Shown piece after piece: positions 1 through 7,470 of a stretch of 38,217 nucleotides of DNA (the first letter of the stretch is position 1; each line of letters opens with the position of its first letter). The stretch comes from Chryseobacterium sp. CH21 (GTDB lineage: Bacteria > Bacteroidota > Bacteroidia > Flavobacteriales > Weeksellaceae), in contig NZ_QICI01000031.1 of NCBI RefSeq assembly GCF_004119445.1, positions 1 through 38,217 on the forward strand, in the 5' to 3' direction. Both the position numbers and the translations under genes were made by a program. The notes under the pieces are model-generated. The model made no database searches, had not been told where the DNA came from, and worked only from the letters and a program-made list of their open reading frames with translations.

Positions 1-252
1 TTCGGTAAATTTCCCGATCAATTCAATATTCTTTCCTGTTACTTTATACTCAGTGGGAATTCCGGTATCTTCCGGTAAATCTTTTGAGTAAATGTGCCAC
101 CCGCTTTCCATGGTTGCATTCAATATCGCTTCATATTGATTGTTCCCCAGATCGTTGATGGTAAATTTAAATTTTACAGGATTTTTTATCTGCGCATTAA
201 TCCCTGTTGCTAAAAATAGCAGAATTAATAAAAACCAATTTCTAAATTTCAT
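1..252 (-). CDS. DsbD-like thiol:disulfide interchange protein, N-terminal part (runs off the window)
   Basis: Only the first 84 codons are present and the reading frame is open to base 1. The start used is ATG at 252; an in-frame ATG at 264 is possible. Residues 1-21 form a signal peptide ending in GINAQ, so the following domain is periplasmic. The segment after it contains WHIYSKDLPEDTGIPTEY, which matches the W-HIY-x(n)-G-IPT signature of the DsbD N-terminal (alpha) domain. In that family the domain passes electrons from a membrane CcdA-like part to periplasmic partners. The membrane and thioredoxin parts would lie outside the window. The neighbouring genes on the same strand also have thioredoxin folds, which fits a redox role. 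The family call is fairly secure, but the exact architecture cannot be seen. Confidence 0.7.
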   Translation of the reverse strand, partial: MKFRNWFLLILLFLATGINAQIKNPVKFKFTINDLGNNQYEAILNATMESGWHIYSKDLPEDTGIPTEYKVTGKNIELIGKFTE

Positions 253-267
253 TGTTCCTTTCATTAA

Positions 268-478
268 AAATTTTGAGACTCCATTTTGTCTTCTCATCTT
301 TTGTGTATCTTCTATCCTGTCTGAAAATGATGATCCAAAGTACAGAATCATTACTGTCAGTCAGTATTCAGATTTTTGCCTCGCTAAAATAGATAAATTT
401 TCGTCCCTAAAAAACTTAGAAACTTTCTTTTTTTAAGCCTGATGTTTAAAATATTCCGTCTATTGCCTTGATTGCAAT
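268..478 (-). pseudogene. Decayed fragment of a second tilS C-terminal region
   Basis: This stretch does not code intact protein, but on the minus strand it aligns with the end of the intact tilS at 2156-3508. It gives FIAIKAIDGIF, then a stop, then KKKVSKFFRDENLSILA, then ILTDSNDSVLWIIIFRQDRRY. Intact TilS has KKKVSKFFRDEKLSALI and LLCDSGNHILGIIPFRQDRRY at the same place. Bases 398-414 are identical to bases 2316-2332. The copy is broken: two single-base frameshifts fall in A runs, the TGG of the KIW motif is now TGA, and a stop precedes the KKK motif. It runs into the DsbD-like start, where its last codons overlap. It is best read as a relic of an older tilS 3' end that once sat next to the DsbD-like gene. 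Confidence 0.75.
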
Positions 479-583
479 AAAACTGTTACTTATTTTACCA
501 TTCAAAATGGTTATTGATTTTGTCAATTCTGTTGACTTGGTATTATGATAAAAATCCTTCCAAGACAAAAAACTTTAAGAAAA

Positions 584-1114
584 TCAATTCAGGTTTTTTA
601 CAATATCTTCTATAGATGCTCTCTTTTTATAGTCTGTATCAAAATGTCTCCATGTAATTTCTTTATTCTCGTTAAGAATGAAAGTTGCCGATACAGGAAG
701 TCTTCCGGAATTATCCGATCTGCTGTTGGAAAAATCTTCTTTTAGTTTTGAATTGTAGAAATTAAGTGTTTCGCTGTCGGGAGTATAAAGAACATCAAAT
801 GCTTCTGCAATTTTATACCCCTCATCATATAAAACAGTATAGTCTGTTTTCGTTTTGCTAATTGTCTTTTCTATAAATTCAGGCTTTTCGGGAGAGATGA
901 TCACAAGTTTTGCATTTTTTGATTTCAGTTCAGGAGACAGATTTTGTAATGTCTCAATGTATTTGTTACAATAAGGACACCATTGCCCGCGGATAAAAAC
1001 GATGACCAATTTTTTGTTCTCTTTTGATAAAGAAAATGTATTTCCCAGGTGATCTTTCGCATTGAAATTATCAATCTTATCACCTATCATTTTTCCTTTT
1101 ACCTGATCTATCAT
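584..1114 (-). CDS. Peroxiredoxin-like (AhpC/TSA-type) thioredoxin-fold protein
   Basis: This 176-residue protein has the AhpC/TSA arrangement. An N-terminal extension (GDKIDNFNAKDHLG) leads to a beta strand VIVFIRGQWCPYC, with redox cysteines C46 and C49 in a WCPYC motif. The motif is close to thioredoxin CxxC but with the 'RG-WCPYC' context of peroxiredoxin-like proteins. No signal peptide is visible, so a cytoplasmic location is likely. The start ATG at 1112-1114 overlaps the stop of the upstream thioredoxin gene (ATGA-type overlap), so the two genes are almost certainly translated from one mRNA. The likely role is reduction of peroxides or protein disulfides; the substrate is unknown. Confidence 0.8.
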   Translation of the reverse strand: MIDQVKGKMIGDKIDNFNAKDHLGNTFSLSKENKKLVIVFIRGQWCPYCNKYIETLQNLSPELKSKNAKLVIISPEKPEFIEKTISKTKTDYTVLYDEGYKIAEAFDVLYTPDSETLNFYNSKLKEDFSNSRSDNSGRLPVSATFILNENKEITWRHFDTDYKKRASIEDIVKNLN

Positions 1115-1542
1115 TTTTCCGGTTTGAGATTTCTTTTTTCCAGAACAGAAGCACCAACTCCTAAAAACTGTTCAGCATTATAATATCCGAAGTCATACTG
1201 AACCAGCTGTCCCTTTGGATCCAGGAATAAAAAAGAAGGATAGTTGACCACTTTAAATTCTTTAGCCAGATTGATTCCTTCTTTTTCCGCGTCTATAGCA
1301 AGATTTACAAAATTTTTGTTGAACATCTCTCCAATTTTGGGATCAGTAAAGGTCTTTTTTGCCATGAGCTTACAAGGTCCGCACCAAGTGGTGTAAAGAT
1401 CAATGAAGATCAGTTTATTCTCTTTTGCTGCAATTTTTTTTGCGGCCTCTAAATCAATTTTTTGAAAATTGATGCCTGTACTTTGTGCATTAAATGAAAT
1501 TCCTACTAATATAAGAAGGCTCAATACGATTTTTTTGAACAT
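1111..1542 (-). CDS. Exported thioredoxin-family protein
   Basis: This 143-residue protein starts with a signal peptide (MFKKIVLSLLILVGISFNAQS), so it should act in the periplasm. The thioredoxin active site TTWCGPCK has cysteines at 54 and 57. The rest keeps thioredoxin landmarks: a VVNYPSFLFLD segment contains the cis-proline after the conserved valine, and a GYYNAEQFL helix follows. Such exported thioredoxins act as reductases for periplasmic disulfides, often with DsbD-like electron donors, and a DsbD-like gene starts 850 bases downstream on the same strand. The gene overlaps the following peroxiredoxin-like gene by four bases and lies 80 bases after the sigma-factor gene. Confidence 0.85.
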   Translation of the reverse strand: MFKKIVLSLLILVGISFNAQSTGINFQKIDLEAAKKIAAKENKLIFIDLYTTWCGPCKLMAKKTFTDPKIGEMFNKNFVNLAIDAEKEGINLAKEFKVVNYPSFLFLDPKGQLVQYDFGYYNAEQFLGVGASVLEKRNLKPEK

Positions 1543-1622
1543 ATATTTCTTTTCTTATTATGTTCTCTGAAAAAGAAAAAAATCACCCATTAATTATGTG
1601 GTTGTATGTAATTGTTTGATTT

Positions 1623-2183
1623 TCAGATTGAAAAAATGCTTTTATTTTTAATCTTTTTGATCTGCTCTACACATTTGTACTTTTGGTTCTGAGCATTATG
1701 CCTGGTGGAGTACTGATATTTATTCTGGATTTCCTCCATACTTTTATTTTCAATAAAAATATCATGGATCAGATTTTGACAATGTGAAGAGATAGATTTC
1801 ATGTAACCCATCAGCTTTTCCCAGTAATATTTTTCATTTTCTATAGCAGCACTTATTTCCTGCTGATGTTCCATGAAATAGCTTTCGGGAGACTCTATAT
1901 AAAAATTTCTGTTTTTTAATTTCTTTAGCCACAAATTCTTAACAATTCCAATGATATAATTTCCCAGACAGGTTTGAACTTTGAATTCATCGGCATTCAG
2001 CTTTTCATAAAGAACCAGCAGTGCATCCTGAAAAATGTCTTCCGCATCTTCCAGATTACCTTTATTATTGAGAACGAATTTTTTGGTATACCCGAAATAC
2101 TGTTGGTATAAAATTCCAAAAGCTATATTGCTGTCTTTCTTAAAATCATCAACAGCTAACGAATTAGTTGTTCTTCTGTCCAC
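1623..2183 (-). CDS. RNA polymerase sigma factor, ECF (sigma-70 family)
   Basis: The 186-residue product shows sigma region 2 at about residues 20-65 (FGILYQQYFGYTKKFV through DAEDIFQDALLVLYEKL). Region 4 lies at about residues 128-170 (CQNLIHDIFIENKSMEEIQ, then a helix-turn-helix). This is the two-domain layout of ECF sigma factors. No anti-sigma gene is adjacent. The gene starts inside the end of tilS (28-base overlap), and no later ATG would keep region 2, so this start is well supported. It precedes two thioredoxin-fold genes, so a redox or envelope-stress role is plausible, but that is inference. Confidence 0.82.
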   Translation of the reverse strand: MDRRTTNSLAVDDFKKDSNIAFGILYQQYFGYTKKFVLNNKGNLEDAEDIFQDALLVLYEKLNADEFKVQTCLGNYIIGIVKNLWLKKLKNRNFYIESPESYFMEHQQEISAAIENEKYYWEKLMGYMKSISSHCQNLIHDIFIENKSMEEIQNKYQYSTRHNAQNQKYKCVEQIKKIKNKSIFSI

Positions 2184-3508
2184 TTTACAGTTATCTTTTT
2201 TTGAGTAGTTCTGTCTGCCTGATATCTGCGATCCTGTCTAAAAGGGATAATTCCCAAAATATGGTTTCCGGAATCACACAATAACCAAATCTTTTCCTTG
2301 ATTAAAGCAGATAATTTTTCGTCCCTAAAAAATTTAGAAACCTTCTTTTTTCCTGAAAACCCTGTCGGATAAAATTCATCTCCATCCTGTTGCTTTCTCA
2401 AAAGGAGTGGGAACTTAATCTTTTCTGCATCAAAATCCCATTCAAATCCTTTGTTAACTTCGTCAATGTTTTCAATATCATCTACGAGGTTGATGCTGAT
2501 CTGGTTTTGGGAAAAATCAAAATGTTCAATCAGTAGTATTTCTTCTTGAGCTCCCTTTTTATCCTTTTTATCAATAAAGATTAATTCATCCCGACTGACA
2601 ATCAACTGATATTCTTTTGAGAAAAAAGAACTGTTATTTTCTGCTTTAAAAATTTTGGGGATTTCTTCCTCCTGATTGAATCCGTATTTTTTTAAGATCT
2701 CAAATTTTACGAAATCACTTTCCTGATCCAGCTTTTCCTTTGATAAGATTTTATAGTCTTTGTTAAATATTGTAAGATGATTTTCTATTTCCTGAACCTG
2801 TTTCTGGACAAAATCTTTGGTTTGATTCAATAACAGAGAACTCTTTCTGAAGTTTTCCAGAAAGTGATCATTGGTTTCCATTAGCATAGGAACAATTTCA
2901 TTTCTGATTTTATTCCTTAGATAATCATTCTTTTTATTCGATAGATCTTCCCGGAATTCGATATTATTTTGTTCGGCAAACTGATAAATTTCTTTTTTTG
3001 AAAAATCTAAAAGAGGACGAAGGATAGAATTGTTTTTGGTTGGAATTCCGCTGAGCCCATTGATACCTGCTGCTTTAGACAGATTGATGATAAAAGTCTC
3101 CAGTTGATCATTCAGGTGATGGGCTGTAACGAGAAATTCCAGCGTTTCTTTTTCCTGAATTTCTTTAAAAAAGGCGTAGCGAAGTTCTCTTGCCCATAGC
3201 TGGATAGAATTTTCTGGTTTCTGATCTTTTTCCGAAACTTCATACAGATGAAATTTTATATGATTTTTCTCACAAAAATTCTGTACTGTTTTCTGATCCA
3301 GATCCGAATCATTTCCACGAAGTTTATAATTGATATGAGCTACCTGAAACCGGAACTTTGAATTCTTAATTTCCTGCCCGAAATCCCTGAACAAAGAGGC
3401 TAAAACCATAGAGTCGGCACCTCCGCTTACCGCCAGAAGATAAGTGTAGTTTTCCGGCTCGTGAACGAGATTTTTTAACTGATTGATAAAGGTTAATTTT
3501 TTCAACAT
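2156..3508 (-). CDS. tilS: tRNA(Ile)-lysidine synthetase
   Basis: TilS joins lysine to cytidine 34 of the tRNA-Ile with anticodon CAU, using ATP, so that the tRNA reads AUA codons. The 450-residue protein carries the PP-loop ATP-binding motif SGGADS at residues 28-33. The catalytic-domain motif ARELRYAFF follows near 108-116, and HHLNDQLETFIINLSK near residues 130-146 is also typical. The C-terminal substrate-binding domain holds the conserved KKKVSKFFRDEKL stretch. Length is normal for the family. The gene is divergent from the OmpA-type gene at 3596 and overlaps the sigma-factor gene downstream. A broken copy of its 3' end lies at 268-478. Confidence 0.93.
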   Translation of the reverse strand: MLKKLTFINQLKNLVHEPENYTYLLAVSGGADSMVLASLFRDFGQEIKNSKFRFQVAHINYKLRGNDSDLDQKTVQNFCEKNHIKFHLYEVSEKDQKPENSIQLWARELRYAFFKEIQEKETLEFLVTAHHLNDQLETFIINLSKAAGINGLSGIPTKNNSILRPLLDFSKKEIYQFAEQNNIEFREDLSNKKNDYLRNKIRNEIVPMLMETNDHFLENFRKSSLLLNQTKDFVQKQVQEIENHLTIFNKDYKILSKEKLDQESDFVKFEILKKYGFNQEEEIPKIFKAENNSSFFSKEYQLIVSRDELIFIDKKDKKGAQEEILLIEHFDFSQNQISINLVDDIENIDEVNKGFEWDFDAEKIKFPLLLRKQQDGDEFYPTGFSGKKKVSKFFRDEKLSALIKEKIWLLCDSGNHILGIIPFRQDRRYQADRTTQKKITVKWTEEQLIR

Positions 3509-3565
3509 ATATGTTGAGAATTTCTTTTATGCAAAGATAACCGATATAATTCAATTGAATTTCCC

Positions 3566-3573
3566 TAACTTTG
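3566..3573 (+). promoter_or_regulatory. -7 box of the OmpA-type lipoprotein gene
   Basis: TAACTTTG matches the Bacteroidota -7 consensus TAnnTTTG in the tilS/OmpA divergent gap. It lies 22 bases before the ATG at 3596. No good TTG is seen at the usual -33 distance. Confidence 0.5.
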
Positions 3574-3595
3574 AGTAGTCTAAAAATGATTATTT

Positions 3596-4429
3596 ATGAA
3601 GATTTTAAAAGTTTTAGCAGTTTCTGCAATGGCGCTGGGAATGACATCTTGTGTCAGCAAAAAGCAGTATGACGCTTTGAGCAGCAATTATAAGCAGTGT
3701 ATTGAAAACATTGGAGAAAGACAGAGAGAAATTCAGGATTTGAAATCTCAGAACTCTGCATTATCAGGTGAAAACAACTTGCTGAAAAGTCAGCATGATG
3801 CTTTAAAATCATCCCTTGATGCATGTCTTTCCAATACAGGAAAAAGTTCTGCTAACATTGATAAACTGGTAGGAGAAATCAATGCTTCCAATTCTTATAT
3901 CAAGCAACTGATTTCCAATAATGCTAAGAATGACAGCTTAAACCTTGCATTGTCTAACAAACTGAAGAGATCTTTGGATAATGTATCTGATGAAGATGTA
4001 CAGGTGAAAGTATTGAAAGGAGTGGTAATGATCTCTCTTTCTGACAAAATGCTATACAAAACAGGAGATTACAACATTCTACCTGCTGCTCAGGAGGTGT
4101 TAGGTAAAGTAGCAAAAGTAATCAATGATTACGATAAATATTCAGTATTAATTGAAGGTAATACGGATAACGCTCCGTTGAATTCTCCAAATCTACCAAG
4201 AGACAACTGGGATCTTTCTGCATTAAGAGGTACTTCTGTAGCTAAAGTTCTTCAGACTCAGTTTGGAGTAGATCCGGCAAGAATTACTGCTGGCGGACGT
4301 TCTGAATACAATCCTAAAGCGACTAACATGAGTGTTTCAGGCAGAGGAGAAAACAGAAGAACAGAAATCATCATTATGCCTAAGCTGGATGAGTTTATGA
4401 AACTGATGGATATTGCTCCTAAGAAATAA
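3596..4429 (+). CDS. OmpA-family peptidoglycan-binding lipoprotein
   Basis: The 277-residue protein has a lipoprotein signal peptide ending in MTSC, with lipidated cysteine 19. A coiled-coil region follows at roughly residues 25-115, rich in heptad-like Q/N/L/K residues. The C-terminal OmpA domain covers about residues 130-265, with VLIEGNTDNAPL, NWDLSALRGTSVAKVL and GRGENRRTEIII as its peptidoglycan-binding signature. It should be anchored in the outer membrane and tether it to the cell wall. It is a single-gene unit: its own -7 box lies upstream, and a strong hairpin terminator follows directly. The call is secure; the specific physiological role is not known from sequence. Confidence 0.9.
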   Translation: MKILKVLAVSAMALGMTSCVSKKQYDALSSNYKQCIENIGERQREIQDLKSQNSALSGENNLLKSQHDALKSSLDACLSNTGKSSANIDKLVGEINASNSYIKQLISNNAKNDSLNLALSNKLKRSLDNVSDEDVQVKVLKGVVMISLSDKMLYKTGDYNILPAAQEVLGKVAKVINDYDKYSVLIEGNTDNAPLNSPNLPRDNWDLSALRGTSVAKVLQTQFGVDPARITAGGRSEYNPKATNMSVSGRGENRRTEIIIMPKLDEFMKLMDIAPKK

Positions 4430-4448
4430 TCACTAAAACATATACCAT

Positions 4449-4482
4449 AATAAATCCCGAAGCAATTCGGGATTTATTTTTT
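4449..4482. terminator. Bidirectional intrinsic terminator
   Basis: An 11-bp perfect stem (4451-4461 with 4466-4476) has a four-base loop and runs of A and T on either side. It sits between the convergent OmpA-type and HTTM genes and can end both. An almost identical stem occurs at 7013-7048. Confidence 0.85.
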
Positions 4483-5446
4483 ATGAGTTGATATGTTTCG
4501 GTATATATTGAGTTGATAGTTTTTTCTTTGATGAAGTGACAGTCTTTTTAGAGGACTGTTCAAAATAAAAATTAGTGATGTTCCATACAATCATAATGGC
4601 TGAAAAGTAGTATAAATTAAGAATAAGTGCAATTCCTATGTGCATAGAAGTGGTTAGGAAAAGCCATGTTTTTTGTGTTGGTTTGTACCAGATGAAAATC
4701 GGGTAGCACATTTCGATGATAATCGTACTCCATCCGATGAAGCTTAAAATGTAAGAGTGTTCTATCAGCCAGCTGAAATCAATATTCAGATCCCTGTTAG
4801 AGTAGGGAAGATGGATGGCTTTCCAGATAGATTCACCGTTCCACCAATTGAATCCTAAAGCTTTATCCAACCCGGAAAAGAAATACGCAATAGAAATATG
4901 AATCTGAAATAATCTTTTCACCGGAGTAATATTTATAAGACCGGGTTTTCTGTTGAAAATAAAATTTCTCAGTGAAAAATCCTGATCAGCAGGAAAAAGT
5001 ATCAGATAAAATAAAGACATGCTTGTGAAAAAATCTGCACCATAAGCAAAGAAAGAACTTCCCTTAAGCAGTGCTATTTGCAAGATAAGTAACAACAAAG
5101 CAGAAATTCTGGAATAAAATCCGGTAATAACAAATACACACAGTACAATAAATGATACTTTGGTCATCATGATTGTTGTACTTTCTTCAATCCCGAGCGT
5201 TTGTAAAAAACTGACTATTTTTGAGAAGGTAATCAGCCAGTCAGGAGTGAAAACACTCATGATGTCCTGTGGAATGATACTGCTGCTTGAAAACAACTTG
5301 TCAAAATCTGATAGTACTGCGGTAAACTGTAAGAGGATAACAATTCCTATGGCAACCCGGAAGAAGCTTAAGAATTCTGCCTGGTTATCCTGTTTGAAAA
5401 AGAAGTTTTCAATTTTGTTGTAGAGTAATGTACTTAGCTTTTTCAT
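4481..5446 (-). CDS. HTTM-domain integral membrane protein (VKGC/SdpB-like)
   Basis: This 321-residue protein has several hydrophobic segments and the HTTM pattern. It shows SFFRVAIGIVILLQF near the N-terminus, a central AYGADFFTSMSLFYLILFPA stretch, and FSGLDKALGFNWWNGESIWK, the typical 'SG-x-K-x-x-G-x-x-W-x-x-G' signature. HTTM domains occur in vitamin-K-dependent carboxylases and in SdpB-type proteins of peptide-toxin maturation systems. The start at 5446 (MKKLSTLL) is chosen because longer starts would overlap the upstream gene by up to 62 bases. It lies 7 bases after that gene, so the two are one transcriptional unit. No soluble carboxylase domain is attached, so carboxylase activity is not claimed. 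Confidence 0.8.
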   Translation of the reverse strand: MKKLSTLLYNKIENFFFKQDNQAEFLSFFRVAIGIVILLQFTAVLSDFDKLFSSSSIIPQDIMSVFTPDWLITFSKIVSFLQTLGIEESTTIMMTKVSFIVLCVFVITGFYSRISALLLLILQIALLKGSSFFAYGADFFTSMSLFYLILFPADQDFSLRNFIFNRKPGLINITPVKRLFQIHISIAYFFSGLDKALGFNWWNGESIWKAIHLPYSNRDLNIDFSWLIEHSYILSFIGWSTIIIEMCYPIFIWYKPTQKTWLFLTTSMHIGIALILNLYYFSAIMIVWNITNFYFEQSSKKTVTSSKKKLSTQYIPKHINS

Positions 5447-5453
5447 CGCTTTA

Positions 5454-6023
5454 TTATTTAAATTCATCAATGAGAATAAGATTTTCATTCGTTTTTCCCT
5501 GCTTGAAATTAGCAATGGTAGGATAGTCGTACAGATAAAGTTTGGTTGTAACGCTTGCTGCTTTTGGATTTTCCTTCATGACATGTGCAGAGATCTGTCT
5601 GATGATAATATCCAGATACTGATAATACTTTTTGTCGTATTTATTTTTATCGGAAATTTTATCAAGAAACATATTGAAGACGGTAGTATATCTCACTCTG
5701 CTTTCTTTGTTTTTAAAATAAGGCAGGTTTTTTTGTTCCAGGATATTTCCATTTTGGTCTTTTAATTCAAAGCTCATGACAAAGTCGCTGGCAACATTTG
5801 GTGCGTAGAAACCATATCCTGTATCAAAACCCGTGTAAGAAGTAAATATGTTGATCGGTTTTGACTGGGCAATGTCTTCGGAAATAGTATACACCAGTGG
5901 TTTTTCATAGTTTTTGTTTTCATAATAAAAACCATAATATCCATCAAATGTTCCTTTCATACCAATAATAAAGACCACAAGCAGGATCATAAAAATTCCG
6001 GATAACTGAATCTTTCTTTTCAT
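5454..6023 (-). CDS. Membrane-anchored protein of the HTTM cassette, unknown function
   Basis: I do not recognise a named family. The 189-residue protein has a single N-terminal transmembrane segment (residues 8-25), and the remainder is soluble and likely outside the cytoplasm. A notable stretch is FTSYTGFDTGYGFYAPNVAS (about 60-79). A motif of this kind looks like a conserved ligand or partner surface in proteins paired with HTTM genes. The layout (one TM plus small domain, immediately before an HTTM gene) is like SdpA beside SdpB, but I see no clear SdpA sequence motif. It is separated from the upstream gene by a hairpin at 6038-6072. Confidence 0.6.
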   Translation of the reverse strand: MKRKIQLSGIFMILLVVFIIGMKGTFDGYYGFYYENKNYEKPLVYTISEDIAQSKPINIFTSYTGFDTGYGFYAPNVASDFVMSFELKDQNGNILEQKNLPYFKNKESRVRYTTVFNMFLDKISDKNKYDKKYYQYLDIIIRQISAHVMKENPKAASVTTKLYLYDYPTIANFKQGKTNENLILIDEFK

Positions 6024-6037
6024 GGCAAAAGATTTTT

Positions 6038-6072
6038 AAAAAGGCTGTTTTCGGACTAAAAACAGCCTTTTG
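6038..6072 (-). terminator. Intergenic hairpin, possible attenuator
   Basis: A 13-bp stem (6039-6051 with 6059-6071) lies after the gene at 6076-6669 and before the next gene of the cassette. On the minus strand it is followed by a T run, so it could end most transcripts and let some pass into the two downstream genes. Confidence 0.7.
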
Positions 6073-6075
6073 AGG

Positions 6076-6669
6076 TTATTTGTAATTCATCAATACACTG
6101 TTCAGTTTTACATTGATTCTTGGATCAATAGCTGTATTGACTTTGTAAGATTTTATGATCACATTGGTGAGATTTTTTCTTCCCATAGTTGGCGGGCAAA
6201 TGGTGTATTCTTCAGCACCTCTTACGGTTAATTTACTTAAAGAGGCAATGTCCTTCTGGCTTAATAATGCTGCATTAGTGGCAACCTGGTTATTTTGAAT
6301 AGCATAATAATTGGCACCCAGTTCTTTAGCTCCGTATTTTTTCAGAATCCCTTCTACTTTTGCTCTCAGATCACCATATTTTGTCCAGTCGATGTTGGCT
6401 TTCATAAGACATCCGCGGATCACATACTGTCTGTTGATTTTGTAAATTATAAAATTGGTACCCAAACTGTTGTGATGAAGTTTTTGTAGGCTTAATAAAC
6501 TTTTCATGTCTTCATCAGAGATTTTTTTCACATCTTTCAGAATGTAATTGTTGTCTACAATGTAATTGCCCTTTTCTTTATAAAAAGACATCTCCTGAGG
6601 CTTTAACTGGGAAAAAATAATAACAAGTCCCACTATAGCTCCAATTAATAATAAAGTCTTTGTTTTCAT
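6076..6669 (-). CDS. Membrane-anchored protein at the head of the HTTM cassette, unknown function
   Basis: No family is recognised. The 197-residue product has a signal or anchor segment at residues 5-20 (LLLIGAIVGLVIIF) and a soluble exported part. That part contains two cysteines, in IRGCLMK and YTICPPTMG, which could form a disulfide. It is positioned as first gene of the three-gene cassette, where an Sdp-type system would have its peptide precursor or a partner. Its size is close to that of SdpC-type precursors, but it lacks the hydrophobic C-terminal peptide they have. A hairpin after it could lower expression of the downstream pair. The role is therefore open. Confidence 0.55.
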   Translation of the reverse strand: MKTKTLLLIGAIVGLVIIFSQLKPQEMSFYKEKGNYIVDNNYILKDVKKISDEDMKSLLSLQKLHHNSLGTNFIIYKINRQYVIRGCLMKANIDWTKYGDLRAKVEGILKKYGAKELGANYYAIQNNQVATNAALLSQKDIASLSKLTVRGAEEYTICPPTMGRKNLTNVIIKSYKVNTAIDPRINVKLNSVLMNYK

Positions 6670-7012
6670 GTGGTTGTTTTTAAAATATCCCTACTCTGTT
6701 TTAGGATTTTCGGGTTCCTCCTTGATTTGAATGTTTCATGGTTGAAAAACTTATATCAAAGGTAAAGGCACATGAATAGATATGCATAAGTGTTTTTCCT
6801 GTTTTTTTGTGAGGATTTTGACTTTTGAAGATGAGGTTTGAACCAGGATTTCCTGAATATAATAGCTGATAATGGAGGTTTCAAGCGATAGGATATTGCT
6901 TAAATTGCGAATTTAGGTAAAGGCTTGTAGTATGAAACGCAGAAAGATTATGCTGATTGAATGTTGGGGAAAGGGTGATCCCGAAAGAGATATGGTTGCT
7001 GGGCTTTAAAGC

Positions 7013-7048
7013 AAAAATAAATCCCGAAGGTGGCCGGGATTTATTTTT
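7013..7048 (+). terminator. Orphan terminator-like hairpin
   Basis: Bases 7013-7026 pair with 7035-7048 (14 bp, loop of eight), followed by T-rich sequence. The stem resembles the terminator at 4449-4482 (both contain AATAAATCCCGAA). No intact gene ends just before it. Confidence 0.65.
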
Positions 7049-7364
7049 TAATCAAATTAATTCTTCCTTTTTCAAGAGAGAAATAATTCGTTGCAAAAAT
7101 GAAGTGGATATTTCTTTCTTAGTTTTTGCTGCAGAAGCATCAGCTCTACCTCTCGGTATGACTGTTTTGCGATTCTCATGGTTAGTTTGTGTCTCTCCTG
7201 CAATCATCTTGTTTCTCTTAGTGTTTTTACCCCTTATTCTTATTGCAAACTTATCATTAATACCATTACGATAACACCCGTATTTTCACGGTATTTCATA
7301 TGGGGTTTTCACTGATATAAATAAGAGTATTTATTTTGTGAATAAATTTAATAGGTATAATTCG

Positions 7365-7392
7365 TTGATTAATAAAAGAATATGTATATTTA
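7365..7392 (+). promoter_or_regulatory. Promoter candidate for the cysteine-rich peptide gene
   Basis: TTG (7365-7367) is followed after 17 bases by TATATTTA (7385-7392), close to the Bacteroidota TTG-N19-TAnnTTTG pattern. Transcription would start near 7397 and give a 5' leader of about 75 bases. Confidence 0.4.
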
Positions 7393-7470
7393 AATCTCCA
7401 TTAAAGGAAATAATTAAAGAGGTGTCCGAAAATCTAAAGAGTAGGAAATTAATACTAAACTAAAATCATT

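Larger units (their letters stand above)
6670..7470. other. Long intergenic region with hairpins and no convincing large gene
   Basis: About 800 bases separate the HTTM cassette from the small peptide gene. Contents seen: a terminator-type hairpin at 7013-7048 with no clear gene in front of it; a region around 7075-7190 whose translation (AEASALPLGMT) resembles dispersed non-coding repeats rather than a protein; a weak hairpin around 7276-7292; a perfect 7-bp stem with a 4-base loop at 7317-7334; and a promoter candidate at 7365-7392. The 105-codon frame at 6957-7274 was judged not to be a gene. The stretch may contain the remains of a lost gene. Confidence 0.5.

Noticed and set aside
140..436. 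Plus-strand open frame of 98 codons
   Set aside because: It lies opposite the DsbD-like start and the tilS relic, both better explained on the minus strand.
6957..7274. Open frame of 105 codons between the HTTM cassette and the peptide gene
   Set aside because: It runs straight through a terminator-type hairpin, its composition is unlike neighbouring proteins, and the AEASALPLGMT part looks like translated non-coding repeat.
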